Source of the DNA: Manis javanica
Taxonomy: Eukaryota > Chordata > Mammalia > Pholidota > Manidae
Direction of reading: 5' to 3'
Assembly: GCF_040802235.1 (NCBI RefSeq)
Contig: NC_133167.1
Coordinates: 2,681,001-2,745,000, forward strand
DNA length: 64,000 bases
Part shown: positions 33,840 to 45,720 of the stretch, in pieces
Layout of the letters: each line of letters begins with the position of its first letter
Position numbering within the stretch: the first letter of the stretch is position 1
Notes under the pieces: generated by a model
The model's database searches: none
Told to the model about the DNA's origin: nothing
The model's input: the letters and a program-made list of their open reading frames with translations, nothing else
Program-made: the position numbers and the translations under genes

Positions 33840-34680
33840 CTGGTAGGGGGCTTGGTCCGCTCGGCTCGCTGGCCTCGGGTCGGGGGGATGGTAGGAAAGC
33901 CCCCCGCCCCTAGCTCCCCGCGGACCTGGGACCCCGCTGGGGCCGACTGGGCTCCAGCAGGGCCGGGACAGAAGCAGCGTCTTTCTGCAGGGGCGGCACC
34001 TGGGCGCGGTGCCTGCGCGCGGGGCAGACCATGGGGGACGCGGAGGTGCCCCGGGGGTCCCCGCCTTCGCGTCTACGTGGGCAGGGCAGACGCGGGGAGC
34101 TGCGGAAAGTGGACGCAGGGGGACGGCCCTCCTCGGCGCTGCCGCGGCACCCCCAGCTCAGACCTCCCGCCGCGGCTGCTGGGCCGAGGCCCTTGGGAGC
34201 CCCGGGGCGCGTGGCCACGCCGGGGGTCCCCGCCGTGCTCTGCGGGGGCGGGGCGCTCGGTCACACGGGACGCGGGCTTGCTGGGGCGGCGGGGTCCCGG
34301 AGCGTGCGGTCACTCGAGCCGCTGTGGGGGCACAAGCCGGCCGCCAGCCCCCTGGGGTCCCCTCCTCGGGCGCCCTCCGTGCCGTGACCGCCGCGGCCCT
34401 GCGGCTGTCCACGCAGCGAGTGGCCCCGGCGCCGCCCCCTTGCGAAGCCCCGCAGCCCCGGCCGGCCCCGAGGGTGGGCCTGGGCCTCGGCCCGCAGCGC
34501 AGACGGCCCGCCCAGCCGCTGTCCCGGACCCGCTGCGGGCGCCCAGACCCGAGGACTGTGCCCGGGGTCCGCGCGGCGAGCCGGAGGAGCCGGCCACAGG
34601 GCGCCGAGGCCTTCGCTGCGGTCGGAGGTGTCACCCCTTCAGGTACCCCGGCCCTGCGCCACCATTGCTCCCATCCCAGT
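33840..34680. promoter_or_regulatory. Second, gene-less CpG-rich block (orphan CpG island)
   Basis: About 840 bp that is as CpG-dense as the UBE2F promoter, with a GC box at about 34244-34256 (gggggcggggcgc). It is 10 kb upstream of UBE2F and 25 kb downstream of RAMP1. Open frames of 276 and 247 codons (plus) and 158 codons (minus) overlap in different registers; this is what a stop-poor GC-rich island gives by chance, and none has a recognisable domain. It ends abruptly at an old L1. Possible roles are a non-coding RNA promoter, an enhancer or an imprint-type control element; the sequence alone does not decide. Confidence 0.65.
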
Positions 34681-34699
34681 GAGAGAGCGCCAGCAGCCT

Positions 34700-35440
34700 G
34701 GATCCGGTGGATTGCAGATCTAAATGTGAGAGGTGAAGCCCCAGGTCTTTAGAAGCCCCAGGGACAGTGGTTCACCGGAAAGGCGAAGATTCCTTAAACA
34801 ACCACACAGACAGCACAGACCACAAAGGACAAAAAGGACACGTGGGACTACATTAAAATTTAGAATTTCTCTTCATTAAATGACACCATTTAGAGAGTAA
34901 AAACACAAGCCACACAGTGGAAGAAGGTTGCAATACATACACGCACCCCCCCCACCCCCACCCCTCCGCCAAAAAAAGGTTCATAGCCAGAACCTAACAG
35001 AAGCCATCAACCAACAAGAAAAGGCAGAAATTCCCAAAGAGTAACCAGCCAAAGATGTGGACAGGCGCCGCACACAACAGGTGACTCAAACGGCAGGGAG
35101 CACATGAAATGTGTCCCTCCTGCTAGTCTTCGTAGAAAGGCAAGTAGAAATTGAATGTGGCATCTCTTTACACCCATCAGAATGGCCAACATAAAATGGA
35201 TGGAAATACCGAGCAATGTGAAGGGCGTGGTACAACCAGGACTCACACACACGGCTAAGGGGAGTGAAAATTGGTACACAGGCTTTGAGGAAAAGGTGGT
35301 GTCTCTGAAGTTTAACGAACACTCACCTAACAACCCAGCCATTCCACTCTTAGGTATATATATACTCAGAGAAAAGGAAAAGGGATTTTTTCCACAACTT
35401 GGGGTTTTTTTAACTTCATACTATGTTTTTGAAATCGATT
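34700..35440 (+). repeat. Old L1 ORF2 fragment
   Basis: Plus-strand L1 landmarks: 'ctacattaaaatttagaat', 'agaatggccaacataaaatgg', 'caacccagccattccactc'. Includes a short C-rich interruption near 34945. Confidence 0.8.
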
Positions 35441-35449
35441 CATATTGAT

Positions 35450-36560
35450 ATATAGAGATTCATAGTATTCATTTTAGTAGGTACCTGTGTTGTTCCTTCG
35501 TAAGAATATTTCGCAGTTGTTTGTCCAGTCTCCTACTGCTGGGCACTTAGGCTACATCCAGGCATTTGCAAACAGTGCTGCAGTGAGCACTCTGGCAGAG
35601 CAACCTGGCGCGCCGGTAAGGAGTTTCTCCAAGATCTGCTCCCACAAGCAAAACGCCGGCTGGTAGAGCACACACATGTTCAACTTTGCTAGAATTGCCA
35701 AATTGGTCTCCTAGGTGATCAGATTACTAAACATGCCTACAAGCAGCATATGACAGTTTGCATTTCCCTGTTTCCTCCTGGTATTGTTAGACTGGATGAT
35801 TTTTGCAGTGTGCTGGGCATGAAATAGTCTCTCCCTTGTTTTAATCTGCATTCGCCTGAATGGTAAGTTTGTGCATTTCTTCTCATCTCTATTGGCCATT
35901 TGGTTTTCCTTCTGAGAATGGCCTCTTTATATACTTTGTCCATTTCTCTATTGAGTTTTCTTCTTATTGATTTGTAGAAGTTCTTTATACATTCAGGAAC
36001 AAATTCTGCGTCTAATACCTAAGATACCTTATATATAAATGGTGCAAAAACTTCTAGTCAGTGGCTTCTTAATGCCTTGTTTATGATTTTCCAGGTCATA
36101 CAGAAGTTTTAAATGTTGATGTTGTCAAATTCATTAGTCTTTTATGAGTTGTGCATTTTCACTAAGAACTCTTCTGCAAGATCATAAAAGAAATTCTCCT
36201 ATTTATCTTTCTCATTGTTTTACAGTTTTCAATATTTGCATGTTCAGTCCTTTAATTCAATTGGCATTTACTCTGGGGTTTGGTGATAGGTAGACATCCA
36301 GTTGTTCCTGGACTCTTTATTCTGTTCCATTGAGCTGTTTTTCCTTCCACCAATGCCACTCAGTTCTCATCATTATAGTTTTATAACAGATTTCAACCTC
36401 AGCTAGCACAAACCCTCACTCATCATCCCTTTTTCTCCCCAGAAATAGCTATCCTAAGATCTGTGTTCTTTCATATGCATTTTAGAATTCATTTTTCTAA
36501 TTCCTTTTGGATTTTTATTGGAATTTAGTTGAATTACATACCTGATTTTGACTTAATTAA
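35450..36560 (-). repeat. Old L1 fragment, inverted relative to its neighbour
   Basis: Antisense L1 text throughout, e.g. 'gccaaattggtctcctagg', 'ttttcttcttattgatttg', 'gtctttttatgagttg'-like and 'ttctgttccattgagctg'. Meets the plus-strand L1 tail-to-tail at about 35445. Confidence 0.75.
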
Positions 36561-36984
36561 GAAAACAATAAAAGGTTTTCTACTCCAGGGAAGATCTAGG
36601 TTTTGGGGGTCTAAGCTTGACATGCAGATGTGGGGCCCTTTTGAAAACACACTCTATTATACAAAGCTAGTATACAAAATATACTCAAAGAATACAAAGT
36701 TGGAGGTATAAGTGAATATTTAGAGAAAATAAATAAATACTATAAATACAAAACCCATAAAAATATGGTAACATATTTAAATATGTAATATAAAACTAAA
36801 ATTATAAGCATATGTAATTATGTGACATATCTTTTTATCTTTTTAGGTATGTAGTGTTTGTAATTTACTTTTCATCCTAAATTTATCCTAAATTCATTCC
36901 TAATTTTCTAGTCATAATTGAGTATACTTTTTCTATACCTTCCCAACTATATAACAAACCTTTCCAGAAGTTTCTATAGCCATT

Positions 36985-37500
36985 GTGGTAGGAAGAATAA
37001 TGTCCCCACCCCCTACCCTCAACCATGGCACCACTGTCCTACTCCCTGGAACTTGGACTGTGTTACCTCACATGGCAAAAAGGATTTTTCAGACATGATT
37101 AAGTGAAAGATTTTGGAAGGGGAGATCATTTTGGATTATCCAGATGGCCCCTAAATATAATCACAAGGGTCCTTATAAGAAGGTGGTGGGGGGTTAGAGT
37201 CAGAGAAACGTGATGATGGGAGCAGAGGTCAGAGAGAGAGAGAGAGAGAGAGTGATTTGGAGGTGCTATGCTGCTAGCTTTGAAGATGGATGTAGGGGCC
37301 ACAAGCCAAAAGGTACAAGAGGCCTCCAGAAGCTAAGAAAGGTGAGGAAACCAGTTTCCCCCAAAGCTTCCAGAAGGAACGTCCACTGCAGGCACCTTGG
37401 TTTTAGACTGCTCACCTCCACGCTGTAAGAGAACAAACATGTGTGACTTTAAGCCACCAGCTGTGGTCATTTGTTACAGCCACAGCAAATGGATACAACC
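36985..37500 (+). repeat. Old LTR-like repeat (same family as 29028-29745)
   Basis: Runs 'ggtaggaagaataatgtcccc', 'acctcacatggcaaaaagg', 'ggattatccagatggcccc', 'tcacaagggtccttataag', and ends 'catttgttacagccacagc'. It contains a (GA)n run at about 37232-37252. Confidence 0.75.
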
Positions 37501-39100
37501 TTGTGTCTGTATCTCCATCTAGAACCATTTCTTACCCAGTATAAGCCCAGCAGCTTGCTTGTCTCCCAGTGATCCTTTCCTGCAAGCACAGGCAGGAAAC
37601 CTCACTCATTGGAAAGGCTGGGACAGGCGGTGATACTCCTGCTGTTGTCAAGAGTGACACACACATACTCACTCAAACTGGCTTCCAAACTTGACATCTC
37701 TTAACTGGCATCAGGATTCTAGACGCCCTTCAGGAATGGAGGATTCTGGGGACCTGCGTGGTCCTACCACCCCTGCCTCTCTCCACTGCCCACTCCCTCT
37801 CCATCAGGCCCCCTCTGCCTGTGTGGAGCCGGGCAATGTCTCCCTGTTCTCATGACCATCCACGTGGCCAGTGGGCTCCGGGTCCTGAAAAACAGTGTGC
37901 CGGCCAGGAGGGGACTTACGGAGCCACCCAGTCTATTAAGCACACACCATGCGCCAGACCCTGTGCTGGGCTCAGTGGGCCGTGTGGGTAAAAAGATGAG
38001 GTTGGCCCCTTTTCTTGATGAAAGCACTGGAGACAGGTAGCTTGCACGCTTAACGGGATCTGGGCAGCCCTAGATGGGAGTCACAGAGGACTAGAGTGGC
38101 TGCACAAACAGTCTGTGGCTTAGAGGAGCCTCATGACCCACGATTACATGATTAGATTGGAAGGCAAAAAGTCAGCTGATGTGAAAAGAATCTCTAAAGA
38201 ACAGTCCACTTATAAAACAAACATTCTCTGCACCTTTTAAAAAAGAATATTGCAAGTGATGTGAGTGAAAATGGAATGAACGACTCTGAAACTCTGTTCC
38301 TTCTGAAAAGCAACAAAAAATTGGCAAAAACTCAGACTCAGAGTCAACATTTTGGAACTCTGGAAATGGGCCAAAGACTTGCAAAAACTCAGGAAGCACA
38401 TATCAAAAGGAGCAGCTGAATCTTAGTAAGAACAGCAGGCCTTGTGGCATTTTAATTTTCTCCAGCCCCATCCCCTGCTCCCCGGCCCAATGGCAGCCTG
38501 GAAACAAGAGACTGGAGACACAGACAGACAATGGCCAGGCTATGTATAACCACCGAACTCCCCGCCAGAGCCCGCATCAGCCTGCTGGACATTCACCCCG
38601 TACAGACAAGACTCTGCCCAGGAACCAGCCTGCTATCAGTCACACTTGCAGGGAGCCAGACTGCCATCTCTAGCAACAATCTAGGAAGCTAACCATTAAC
38701 TTCTGTAACTGGCCCAGAATGGCCAGGAGTAGATTAGTAACTGACAGCTTCCCTAATTTTGTCCCCACTTCCCGTTTAGAACAACCAAGAAAGCCAAACG
38801 CACTAACCAGTCACCTGGGACACGCCGCTTGTCGGTAGCTGCCTCCGGCTTCCCCCGGTCCACAGCTCCCGTCAGGGCCCACCTGGAGCCTTGCTTTGCA
38901 AAGTTCTCCCTCTCCCCAGCTGCCAGTGAGCCTCTGCTAAGCCGTAAGATTTCCCAGTACGGGGAAGAGCAAACCTTCTTCACAAATAATTGTCAACATG
39001 TGACCAGTCTGGTAACTCCCTGGAAGACCAGTTCAAAAGATTTGTCTTTATTTTTCCTGAGTTGGAACTTGCCTAGTGCCAAGGCCACTGAAAAAAATAT
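37501..39100. other. Intergenic; possible unclassified LTR at 38.46-39.0 kb
   Basis: 37.5-38.4 kb is unassigned apart from a MIR-like piece near 37930. The stretch 38460-39000 has LTR-like composition but I cannot name a family. Confidence 0.35.
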
Positions 39101-39593
39101 TTGCAGGCAGATGTCATAGTTGCTGTTGCCTGAAGCAGCAGATAACAGTAGAGGCAAACGATAGACTAACCAAAGAGCTTGGTTCCTTTTGTTGGAAAAT
39201 GGTATTAGAAACCAATAGCAGGATGCTAAGTGTGCTCATTGCCACTGGGGTATCGTTTCCTTTAGGCCCTCTCAGCCAACGGAACAAAAAATACTTGTTT
39301 ATACTAACATGCATGTCAAACATATGTAACCTGTGACATGTATCTAGGAATATTTCTATACGTAGCCATCTGTATCTATAGTAAACCAAGCATGAGTTCA
39401 TAGTGATGTTTAATCTATCCCCACGCAGATAATTCTAGCTCTCTTCTCTTGGTTATATGTAAACTCCCATCCAAAAGTGAGAAATATAACTTCCATAATC
39501 TGCCATCCATCTGCTTAACTGTTCTGTTCTGGTATCTGTGTATAGGGGCCTCAGAATCACAAGCTCATACCTCACGGCAAGCACTTTATCAAC

Positions 39594-39766
39594 TAGAAAC
39601 CAATAGCAGGATGCTAAGTGATGGATATTTTCCATCACCCATATCGTGATTTACATCTTTAGGAGCTTGTGTTAAAAATAGTTTCCATGTCACTAATTAG
39701 CTTTTTGAATGTATGGAATCAGTTATGTATCAGTCTGTGTTCAATCAGGATATAGAAAAGCCACAG
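39594..39766. repeat. Composite duplicated block built from two nearby sources
   Basis: 39594-39620 is an exact 27-base copy of 39206-39232. Immediately after it, 39623-39766 aligns to 40671-40817 at roughly 85-90% identity in the same orientation. The second source crosses the junction between an old L1 and a later insertion, so this block was copied after that insertion. Confidence 0.8.
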
Positions 39767-39989
39767 AGCACAGAGCCTAGGTGTAGCACCTTTGCTTTTA
39801 GTCTTACAGACAGCCCTCATCTCCCGAGTCACTCAGGCCAGCCCCTCAGTGAGGCTGTTCATACAGTGTAATAAGAGTTTAATTCTTTTGTCCCAGTGTG
39901 CATTCTTCCTGGGATCCCACAACCTCTTCAATGACACCAACTATAGGGGAACAATATATATGAAACAAGGTCCAAATCGTGTATATTTA

Positions 39990-42410
39990 CCCATGTCAGT
40001 ATACCATTTCTGATTATTATTCATTCCTTTGTGTGGACTAGCTGGTGTAATTTTCCTTCTTCCTTCAACATGTCTTGTAGCACAACTGTGCTATGATTTA
40101 TTTCAGTTTTTGTATATCTGAAAACGTCTTTGTTTTGCCTTCATTTTGAAGATAACTTATTTGGGTTCAAAACTCTAGGTTGACAGTTTTTTCTTTCAGT
40201 ACTTTAAGGATGTTAGTCCACTGTCTTCTCATTTGCATTACTTCTGATGAGAAATTTGCACCCATCCCTATCTTTGTTTCTCTGTATGTAACATGCCTTT
40301 TTTCCCTCTGGTACTTTTAAGGCTTCCTTTTTATTAGCTGTTTTGAGCAACTTGATTATGATGTACCTTGGTATAGTTTTGTCTTTCTTGCCAGTGGAGT
40401 TTATAGAGATGCCTGGATCTGTGGGTTTGTAATCAAATTTGGAAACATTTTGGTCATTCTTTCTGAAGATATTTTTTCTGTCGCGTACTCTTACCTCTTC
40501 CGGGACATGAATTTCATATATGTTAAGTTGCTTGAAGTTGTCCCACAATTCACTGATGTTCATTTTTTTTAAATTCCCTTTTCTGTGTTTCATCGTGAAT
40601 AGTTTCTATTATGTCTTCAAGTTCACTAATCTTTATTCTGCAATGTCAAATCTGTCATTAATCCCATCCAGGATCTTTTCCATCATCCACACTGTTATTT
40701 ACATCTTTAGGAGTGTGTCTCTTTAAAAATATTTTCCATGTCACTACTTAACTTTTTGAATGTGTGGAATCAGTTATGTATCAGTCTGTGTTCAATCGGG
40801 ATATAGAAAAGCCACAGTGATTTAAACAGGAAGTTTAGCATGAAGAGTTATTATGTTCTGATAAAAGAGTGATATAAAATATAATAAAGTCCCATACGGC
40901 ACCCTAGGACTGGGGGAGAGGGCCCAAGGGAGAACAAACTTGGAAGGGGGATCTCTTTGCAAGGTTGGGGTTTGAACCTGATTGGAGAGGTTGGAGGGGC
41001 AGCCTGTGGGCTAGCAGAGAAGTTGGGCGGTTTATCCTGGCCAGTGCTGGCCTGTAGTCACCGGGCTAGCAGGAAGCTCTTCTACAGAGTTCAGGCTGGG
41101 CACAGGTCATCAGTTATCAATGCCTAGGCACACAGAACAAGTGGGGGCCTGGTGCAGGTGGACACAGGTGAGCTTTAGTCAGTAGCCAGTGTGCAGGTGA
41201 GCAGAAGGAATCGGGATGCTGGTATGGACAGGAGGTCTGCAGCATGTGGTCTGTATCAGAAGGACCATAGGAAAGTCAATACCAGGTCAGGATGCAAAGC
41301 AGTTGAGGGCCCATGTGTTCTGGGCACATATGGGGACCAAAATACTGCCTCATGTCCTCACACCCACCCCACTGACCCAGCATATGGCAGCTGGACACAG
41401 AAGGAGAGCCCTTCTTCTTAAAGTGTCCTACAGCGCCCCCTGCTGCGAAGGCCTAACATCTGCTCACTGCCAGGAAAGGGGCTCCAGGGAAGCGGCTCCG
41501 TCACTGCAGAGCTCATGGCGAAGGGCCAGTTTGGAGCTGAGGGGCAGTAAGTCGATTCCTGGCACGAGTTACAACCTTTCTGATATTCTGTCTACTGATT
41601 CTAGTATCCGCAGAACTCTCCATGAGTTTCAGTCAATTGGTTTTTGTCCTCATTCTGGGTCATATTTTCCTGTTTTTACATATCTGGTCATTTTTGCTTG
41701 GAATCCCCAACAGTGAATTTTACCATGGCAAGTGGCGGATATTCTGTACTTCTGTAAATGTTCTTGAGTTTGTTCAGGGATGCAGTTAAATCACTTGGAA
41801 ACAGTTTGATTCTTTTGGGTCTTGCTCTAAAGATTTGTTAGGTTGTCCCAGAGCAGTGCTCAATTCAGGGCTAATTGTTTCCACGACTGAGCGAAATCCT
41901 ACCCAGTATACTCTACCCAGTGTCCCGTTATTCATAAAGTTTTCCAGTCTAGCCGGTGGGAACAAGCACTATTCAGGGGCCGATGTGAGCAGCAGGGCTG
42001 TTGCAGCCTCAGGTGGTTTCCGCACACACATGCCGGTCAGGGCCTTGCTGGGTGTGCTGTGGCTCTCCGGTGCCCTCCGTGCCGCTCTCGCCTCTCCAGT
42101 CCTCTGCGCTGGGAATTACAGCCGCCTTGCTCTCCCTGGACCCTCAGCTCCATCTTCTCCGCTCAAGGGGTCTGCCAGCCACTGCTGCAGCCTGAAGACT
42201 CTCTCCAGGCAGAGAGCCAGGGCAGCTGAAGGGCTCGCCTCCTTTGCTGCCCACCTCTCGGAGATCACTGTCCTGTGCCATCTGATGTGCAGTGTCTTGG
42301 AAATGATTATTTCATATATTTTGTCTGGTTTTATTTGCTGTTGTTGTTCCAGGTGGTGGTGGAAATCTGGTCCTTGTTACTACATCTTGGTCAGAGTCAG
42401 AAGTCTCCTG
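39990..42410 (-). repeat. Old L1 (5' UTR and ORF1-like region), interrupted
   Basis: The minus strand carries decayed L1 ORF1-like coding at 40593-40213 (ISELWDNFKQLNIYEIHVPE, later IPRYIIIKLLK). 41545-42410 reads as the antisense of an ancient L1 5' region ('ttttgggtcttgctc', 'agagcagtgctcaattc'). The element is broken by unrelated sequence at about 40783-41545. Not functional. Confidence 0.65.
40783..41545. repeat. Insertion inside the old L1, LTR-like, family not named
   Basis: L1 text stops after 'gtggaatcagttat' and resumes at 'gtcgattcctgg'. The intervening 760 bp begins 'gtatcagtctgtgttcaatc' and ends near 'gagctgaggggcag'. Contains 'tacagcgccccctgctgcg', a wording common in ERVL-type LTRs, so an LTR is my best guess. 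Confidence 0.4.
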
Positions 42411-42419
42411 AGATGCCCA

Positions 42420-43980
42420 GCAAACACCCAAATGGAAATATTGAAAGGATGGTTAGACACACTAGAGTTCAAGGACCGTGTTGAGGCTGGTGTCTTGCAG
42501 GAGTTTTTCAGTGGCATGGTGTGGATAAAAGCCTGCCTCATGCAGCTTCAAGAGAAAACAGGAGGAAAGCAGTTGTGGACAGCCAGTTTAAAAATGCTTT
42601 CAAGGAATTTTGCTGTGATGGACAGCAGAGAAATGGGGTGGTCAGAGGGAGACATGAGGGTGTCACAGCAGAGTTCTCATAAGGGTGGAGGTTTTGTGGT
42701 TTATTTGTAGACTGTAGGGATCATCCCACTCGTGAGAGAATGTTGGTGATGCCAGGGAGAAGGAGCAGATCATTGCTTAAGGACCTCCTTGACACGAGGG
42801 GTGGGGCCTTGGGTAGGAACACAGATGGCTCATCCACGGGGCAGCGGGGAGGCAGGGCCAGGGCACATGCAGGAGGATGTGGGGCGCACGCGGAGGTTCC
42901 CTTGTTTGTCAGCGACGCAGGAAGCCAGGCCACTCAGCCGAGGGTGAGGAGGAAGGGAAGGCTGGGGCAGCAGGGAGGGGGTGAAGGTGTGGGGTGGTCA
43001 CCCATGGGAGGTACTGTGGGGAGCACAGGGGTAGTGGAATGAGGGGCTCCAGAGCTCCCCGGGAGAGGGCTGGCTGTGACCGCAGCCCTGCGAGGCGCAG
43101 GGCCCTCCTTGGGCTCGTGGGTTTTATGGACGTACAGCAAGGCAGATGTTTTTGAGGACAAAGTTTTTCTCTAAGGCCAGGGCTCACAGAATGGAATCTC
43201 TAGCTCCTCACTCCTGAAACGAACTGAGGCTCCAGCCCGACCCCTGGCCTCCGCCGCGTGCCTCACGGAGCACAGACGCTCTTGTTCTTTGCTATTTTGG
43301 GGTTCTCTGCAGGAGTCTTCCCCTTCTTCTCAAAAGCAGGAGAGGAATCAAATGGGCAGAAGCCAGGGGTTGGGTGGGTCTGTGGACCGAGGAGAGAGTG
43401 CGGCACCCGATGCGGGGGGCGGGGATGTGGTGGCGCTGCCAGCAGCATCTCTGTCCCCGGTCAAAGGGGGTCACACAAAGGCTGTGGAAGGACAGGACTC
43501 CAGCTAAGCAAGGCTAGAGTGGAGATACTGCTTGGGAAGTCAGAGCTGGGGCTGCCTAGCTCTGTTACCAGTCCTGTGTCCCCCTGGCTTCACGGCTGTC
43601 AAAGGAAAAGGTAAAGGTGCTAAAATGTCACTGTACAGGGGAAGGCAAAGCAGACACCATTCACCCACGGAAACGAAAGCTGCCCCCTGCTGGTGCCCTG
43701 CTCACCAGGGACTGGCCGTGTGCAGGAGCACGTTCCCACCGTGACTTCCACTGGGTTGCTGCGATGTGTGTTGAGCAGTAATGCATGTAGGTGTGGGCGT
43801 CCCACAGGCGACCGCCAGGCTTCCATGCCTGGCAGACTCGCCATCCTTGCGGCCTTCAGTCGACAAGGGTCTAAGTCTCTTCAAGCCACAGCTTTTCATC
43901 TTTTCATCTGTGAATTGGGAATCATAATAGTACCTGCCTTGACATTTCTCCAGATTATACATACAAGGTGGCCAAGAGGT
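42420..43980. other. Intergenic, unassigned GC-moderate sequence
   Basis: No recognised gene. The 291-codon open frame at 41835-42710 is mostly antisense old L1 followed by unique sequence; I do not consider it a gene. Confidence 0.5.
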
Positions 43981-43984
43981 CCAT

Positions 43985-45720
43985 GAAAATCATCAGGAAA
44001 TGCAAATCAAACCGTGAGATATCAACTCACACCAGTTAGAATGGCCGCTATCCAAAAGATGAGAAACAGTAAGTGTGCATGAAGTTGTGGAGAAATGGGG
44101 AGCCCTCCTACACTGTTGGTGGGAATGGAAATTGGTGCAGCCACTGTGGAAGGCAGTAAGGAGGGTCCTCAAAAAACTAAGAATAGAAATACCATTTGAC
44201 CTGGGAACTCCACTCCTAGGAATTTACCCAAGAAAACAAAATTCCTGATTCAAGAAGATATATGCAGCCCTATGCTTACTGCCACATTATTTACAATAGC
44301 CAAGATCTGGAAGCAACCCAAGTTTCCATCAATAGATGAATGGAGATGATAGATTAATAGATCTACAGATGAAAGAAGGTGTAGTACATATACACAATAG
44401 AATATTATTCAGTCTTAAAAAAATAAATCCTGCCATTTGCAACAACATGGATGGTTCTAGAAGGTTTTTATAAATTAAGTTATCATTGATATGCACTCTT
44501 ATGAAGGTTTCACAAGAAAAACAATGTGCTTATTACATTCACCCTTATCGAGTCCCCCCCATACCCCGTTGCAGTCACTGTCCAGCAGTGTAGTACAATG
44601 CCACAGAGTCACTATTTGTCTTCTCTGAGCTATACTGTCTTCCCTGTGACCCACACCAACCATGTACATTAATCATGATGCCTCTCAATCCCCTTCTCCC
44701 TCCGTCCCCACCCGCCCTCCCCCACCCCTCCCCTTTGGTAACCACTAGTCCCTTCTTGGAGTCTGTGGGTCTGCTGCTATTTTGTTCCTTCAGTTTTGCT
44801 TCATTGTTATACTCCACAAATGAGGGAAATCATTTGGTACTTGTCTTTCTCCGCCTGGCTTATTTCACTGAGCATAATACCCTCTAGCTCCATCCATGTT
44901 GTTGCAAATGGTAGGATTTGTTTTATTCTTATGGCTGAATAGTATTCCACTGTGTATATGTACCACCTCTTCTTTATCCATTCATCTACTGAAGGACACT
45001 TAGGTTGCTTCCATTTCTTGGCTATTGTAAATAGTGCTGCGATAAACATAGGGGTGCATCTGTCTTTTTCACACTGGGCTGCTGCATTCTTAGGGTGAAT
45101 TCCCAGAAGTGGAATTCCTGGGTCAAATTGTATTTCTATTTTGAGCTTTTTGAGGAACCCCCATACTGCTTTCCACAATGGTTGAACTAATTTACATTCC
45201 CACCAGTAGTGTAGGAGGGTTCCCCTTTCTCCACATCTCGCCAACATCTGTTGTTCCTAGTCTTTTCTATGATGGCCATCCTAATCTAGAAGGCATTGTG
45301 CTAACTAAAGCAAGCCAGGCAGAGAAAGACAAATACCTTATGATTTCACTTATATGTGAAATCTAAAAACAAAACAAAACAAAATGAACAAAACAGCAGT
45401 AGACTCATAGACACCAAGAAGGGACTGGTGGTTACCATGGGGGAGGGGTTGGGAAAATAGGGGAGGGGGATAAAAGGGCACAAAAATTCTCAATCATAAC
45501 ATAAGTTGGTCCTGGGGATGGTAACACAGCATGGAGAATACAGCTAATGATTCTGCAACATCTTCCTGTGTCGACAGATAGTGACCCCACTAGAGGAGGC
45601 GAGGATTTAATAATATGGGGAGTTGATGAGCCACTGCATTATATACTTGAAACCGATATAAGACTGTATATCAACTATACTTCAATTAAAAAGAAAATAA
45701 TACCTGCCTCAGGGGGCTTT
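43985..45720 (+). repeat. Older L1 3' end, split by an inverted younger L1
   Basis: Left arm 43985-44464: 'aaaccgtgagatatcaac', 'agttagaatggccgctatc', 'tttgacctgggaactccac', 'aacaacatggatggttctag'. Right arm 45285-45720: 'agcaagccaggcagagaaag', 'ttatgatttcacttatatg', then the 3' end 'gactgtatatcaactatac' and A-rich tail. Confidence 0.9.
44465..45284 (-). mobile_element. Younger L1 inserted head-on into an older L1 (about 820 bp)
   Basis: Minus-strand element with ORF2 C-terminus at about 45247-44807 ([19 protein letters not shown], later TPMFIAALFTIAKKWKQPKC), then the same G-rich 3' UTR as at 4261-4560, ending in an A/T tail next to 44465. Direct repeats tctagaagg lie at 44456-44464 and 45285-45293. 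The ORF2 stretch is open for 146 codons, so it is less decayed than its host, but it is truncated and cannot encode an active protein. Confidence 0.88.

Noticed and set aside
33852-34752. Long plus-strand frames (276 and 247 codons) in the CpG-rich block at 34 kb
   Set aside because: Overlapping frames are open in several registers on both strands because stop codons are rare in such GC-rich DNA. Composition is Arg/Pro/Gly/Ala with no domain, and one frame runs straight into L1 sequence.
41835-42710. 291-codon plus-strand frame, the longest in the window
   Set aside because: About two thirds is antisense of an old L1 5' region and the remainder has no recognisable protein; no splice or start support.
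44807-45247. Open L1 ORF2 C-terminal frame as an active reverse transcriptase
   Set aside because: Only the C-terminal 146 codons exist; the endonuclease and reverse-transcriptase domains are missing.
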